DNA from: Oreochromis niloticus
Lineage: Eukaryota; Chordata; Actinopteri; Cichliformes; Cichlidae
Length of the DNA stretch: 64,000 nucleotides
Assembly: GCF_001858045.2 (NCBI RefSeq)
Contig: NC_031983.2
Location: 5,946,369-6,010,368 of the forward strand
Reading direction: 5' to 3'
The notes under the pieces are model-generated. The model was not told the origin of the DNA and made no database searches. It saw only the letters and a program-made list of their open reading frames with translations. Both the position numbers and the translations under genes were made by a program. Positions 60,501 through 64,000 of the stretch are shown piece after piece. How positions within the stretch are numbered: the first letter of the stretch is position 1; every line of letters starts with the position of its first letter.

Positions 60501-61459
60501 ACTTATCTTACACTCAAATCTCAGCAACAGCCAAATCAAACAGTGACTGTTGGTCTGCTCCTTCTTGTTCAGTGGTATATCCCAGCTCCTACAATCAAAT
60601 ATCAATGATACCAATACTCTGTCGACAGAAAATTATGTATAGATAATTTACGAAACTGGCTTTTTTTCTCCAAAAAACTAAAATTAAATGTGTTGGAGTA
60701 AAATAACTCAATAAATTATAGACAAACATAATCTAAATAAATAAGAAAAGCAAACTTGAGCCAATCTAACAGTGTGAGTGGCATCTTCCATTTGTATCAG
60801 CCAAAGGCCAGTGGCACTTCCAACGTCTTCCAGTTATAACACTGCTCAACATAGACAGACACTCATCTGATCTTTGCCTTCATCTCAGTGTCCCTCCAAA
60901 TCAGACTATTATTGGTGTTTGTTGCAAGAATAAATTTACAGGATAAAATTTGTTAAATGCTTTAAATGTAATATATCCTTAATGAGTTATGTGTGTGAGT
61001 GGAATAAATTTCATATTCCTCATTATACAGAGATCCTGCAGTCTCAAAATGTGGTCATTTGTTTCACGTGTATTCACAAAAAAATGGCTTATTAGCACAA
61101 ATCATTTCTTTTTTAATTTAGTAGTCATGAAATAAGTAGCCTCTAACTGTCTTTGTAGGCTCTGGTTTTGTAACTCATTCATATCTACACCCTAACCCTC
61201 ACACCGTTATTTACAGTTTACATCAACTTACAGTTCGTATCAACTTGAAATTACAACCTGTTTCCTTAACTTGCTATTTTTATTTAAGTCGAAGCATGCA
61301 AGTTATTTTCACTTATTCTGCGTTGTGTGTAACTTGTTATTTGGGTTGATCTGAATGTTAACTTAAATTAACGAGTCTATACTTAAGTAAACCAGGTGTT
61401 ACCAGCTGACATAACAGAGTTTAGTTGTTACAACAGTTTCTTTTTCAGTGTGACTAAGT

Positions 61460-61625
61460 TTAGAAATGTGAGTCCAAATTAAAAGGCTGATCTAAAATGA
61501 TACCAAGATTCCACACCGATGATTTGATATTGTTGGGAGGGGCTGATGTAATGACTGACCTCTTTAGAGTAGCTATCAGGGCCCAGCATGAGATATTCAG
61601 TTTTGTATTTAACAGGCTTTGCAAT
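61460..61625 (-). mobile_element. LINE ORF2 fragment
   Basis: On the minus strand, ending near 61460, the peptide SSVWNLGIILDQPFNLDSHF matches the motif VxNLGVIxDxxLxFxSHI. This motif is found just after the catalytic core of the reverse transcriptase in fish LINEs. The frame is broken on both sides. Confidence 0.6.
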
Positions 61626-64000
61626 CTTGTCCTGCACAGCAAGCAGACATATCCACTTTGTTTACTGCCACTGGCACACATCCAGGGATTCATAGTTAGC
61701 TTCATAATTTCAGTTTTCCCTTGTTTTACTGCTGCTTTTACTTCCTGTCATTCCTCCTATTTTCCTGATTGTCTGCCTGTGTGCTTAACCACTTTTTTCC
61801 AGTGCTAGTTCTAGCTTCTTATGTTTTGTTTCCACAGTAAAAGCTCACTCTTTGTTGAACATGCAGCCTCCACTGTCCAGCCCGTAGGACCTCCACACTG
61901 CATCCTAACATATCTGGAATAAGTTACAATGACACACAAGGACACACTATACCATTAATCAATAACTACTGCTTCATTCCATTTTCAGTAATGGGTTGGG
62001 GTTTTTTTTTGTTACATATGAATTCCCAGCCCATTCCCACACCGAATATGTTGTTCTTAAAATATTTCTCCATGCCATGCACATCTACATGTGCTCGCAC
62101 ACACACGTTTCCACAAAGACGTAACTAATATTCACACATCTGTCAATTCAGATTTGAGATAAACAATGAAGCTCTTATCAAAGATGTGTTTCTCTACTTC
62201 GAGCTGATTAAGTTAGCAGTGGTTAGGGGGGAGTAAGGCCAATGGGCTAAATGGGGCAAACACAAAAGAATTCCTGCTTCTATTCCTTTGATGCCAATGT
62301 GCTCCTTCCAACGAACCAGAGGCAAATGAGCATCTGTGCCCTTGGAGAAGACAAAAGGGCAAACTGTCGACCCAGTGGGGACTTATCTGAACATGCTTGT
62401 TACCCCAAAACCTTTTTAAAAAAGAGATCTGGGATAAAACAGACAGAGGAAGGATTAATGAGGTTTAGGAGCTAAAGCAGGTTCAAAAGGGAGAAGAAAA
62501 ATAGGTAAAGCCTATGACTTGAGTAACATTAATCAATTAAAAAAACATGTCAATGACAGATGAATGCCAGCTTTTATGCCAAACATATGTAAATATCACT
62601 GTCATATTCTTTCTCTCTTCCCATCTGCATACATATATACAGTCCCGATCAAAAATTTAAGACCACTTTAATAATTGCATGTCATGTTCTGTCTGGTAGT
62701 CACACTGTCATGACGTTCTGATGGCAACAGAGCAAGTGGGGATTTTTTTTTTTTTTAATCCTAGCAAATCAGGCTTCATAGCAGCATGGCACAACAGGTC
62801 TGGCGATCTCATCTATACATTGTTGGTGATGGCTTCAGTAATGGTCATAGTGGAAACTTAACCTGGCATATTCAGCTAGCTTTCTATTTCCTCTCCTTTT
62901 TCAGCCACACCAAAGGCTTCAAGGCAGCTATTTTCTTTCCCCCTACATTTCTAAATTTCATGATACAGCTGCTCATACAAGACAACAACTTTTCAAGAAT
63001 TCTGTCACCAAAAATCTAGGCCTGTTGTCCCAGTTCCCTCTAGAAACCTGCTGCCTTGGATCTCTGACTGCAAATGTTTCTGTCTGTCCTCAAGTTGTGG
63101 CTTACTTTTCCTGTGACAATGGTGACAGTTGCTTCATGCTCAACAATTCTCCTGCCTTCATTTAGAGAAATTGCACCACATTCATGTTTAGATGCACCAT
63201 AAATTCAGGAGGAGCACAGGGAATTCTGGAATACAGACAGTTGTTGAAAACAGACAAAACAAAAATGCCAACAATAAAGTAAGACAGATGAGCAATGTGT
63301 GAAGCAGTTCTTCAGTACAGGCAAACCAGAAACGCAAACAGATGAGGGCAAGGAAAGAAAAAAAATCACCCCAGTTCTTTAACACCCAGTTGAAAGACTA
63401 TAAAATGCACACCCTGATTAACATCCAGACACACACATGCCAACGCACACGACAGCCAACACTGGAGGGGTGCGAGACACAACAGCTGTCCTTTTTTGAG
63501 AAGGACCACAATGGAGAAGCTCTGCGGGGTGGGGAGACGGCACCTGCCTCTGTGAGCACCCTCCACCCCTCCCCTCTCCATCCTCACCCATAGGACACGA
63601 CTGAGACATGAAGGCAAGAGGCAGTAAGGGTGAAGGCGTGCGTGCCTCCAGTCGGGAGTTGTCTATTCACCCCATTCAGCTGCCTCATCTGCATACTGTT
63701 TGACTTGCTGCTTCTAATTTGGGTGCCTTCCCCTTTGAAGGCAGATGTATGTAAACAATGTCTCTTTTCATCTCAACGAGGATTAGAAGATGACGGATTC
63801 TAGGTCATTAACCCCCGGAGGACTGACAGCTAACAAAGGCAAACCTGCCGGGGGTTTGAAACACGGCCGCATAATCACCCACAACAGTTGAGACTGACTG
63901 TCCAAAGTGTGTTGAATAATTCAGGGAAGTGTTCAGCCAGCAAATGAACACAGCTAGTGAGAGCCTTGACTGATTAGTGAAAACCAGAGGCCTTTTTAAA
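61626..64000. other. Intergenic to the right edge, no gene seen
   Basis: Apart from a possible Tc1-like end at 62636 nothing is identified. 63366-63617 has overlapping frames on both strands in GC-richer DNA without similarity to a known protein. 63710-63900 looks unique and could be conserved non-coding sequence. Confidence 0.5.
62636..62700 (+). mobile_element. Possible Tc1-like left terminal fragment
   Basis: The string 'tatatacagtcccgatcaa' followed by 'aaatttaagaccactt' resembles the end of a teleost Tc1-like family (CAGTCCTGATCAAAAGTTTAAG type). No matching right end was found, so this is a fragment or a chance match. Confidence 0.4.

Overview
The window is vertebrate nuclear DNA, almost certainly from a teleost fish and probably a percomorph (inference). 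It is AT-rich and intron/intergenic in character, full of decayed Tc1/mariner-like, hAT-like, LINE, SINE and foldback repeats of types common in teleosts, with (GT)n, (CA)n and (AT)n microsatellites. There are no operons, no convincing RNA genes and no CRISPR arrays.

Only one protein-coding gene can be supported. It lies at the left end on the minus strand and is the 5' end of a Jagged-type Notch ligand, closest to JAG2 by signature residues. Exon 1 (7945-8016) encodes a 24-residue signal peptide. A 964-bp intron follows, then exon 2 (6672-6980) encodes 103 residues of the MNNL domain, with good splice sites and phase 0 on both sides. Exon 3 and the rest of the gene (DSL domain, EGF repeats, membrane anchor) were not found in 1-6671, so that stretch reads as part of a large intron 2 running off the left edge. 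The CpG-rich region at about 8020-8460 is the likely promoter and 5' UTR.

From about 8.5 kb to 64 kb the window looks like a gene desert upstream of the Jagged gene. It holds Tc1-like relics at about 14.05-14.98, 15.37-15.95, 42.8-43.65 and 52.54-54.10 kb. It also holds a tRNA-derived SINE family in three copies, LINE fragments at 25.2, 60.3 and 61.5 kb, a hAT-like non-autonomous element at 29.66-30.23 kb with an 8-bp target duplication, and a TA-flanked palindromic MITE at 58.26-58.89 kb. Several copies of one abundant teleost repeat with an (ATTGA)n tail are scattered throughout.

Two mobile structures stand out. The first is a 2.57-kb foldback element at 44341-46909, flanked by TTAA on both sides, with inverted arms of roughly half a kilobase and a decayed coiled-coil coding relic in its centre that does not look like a transposase. 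The second is a nested insertion: a 5'-truncated retroelement tail carrying a GIY-YIG-type endonuclease fragment, Penelope-like in appearance, sits inside the Tc1-like copy at 52.5-54.1 kb with a 4-bp duplication. A few non-repetitive blocks (33.54-33.78, 36.12-36.34, 39.64-40.21, 49.44-49.66, 59.94-60.13 kb) could be conserved regulatory elements, but only cross-species alignment can decide that.
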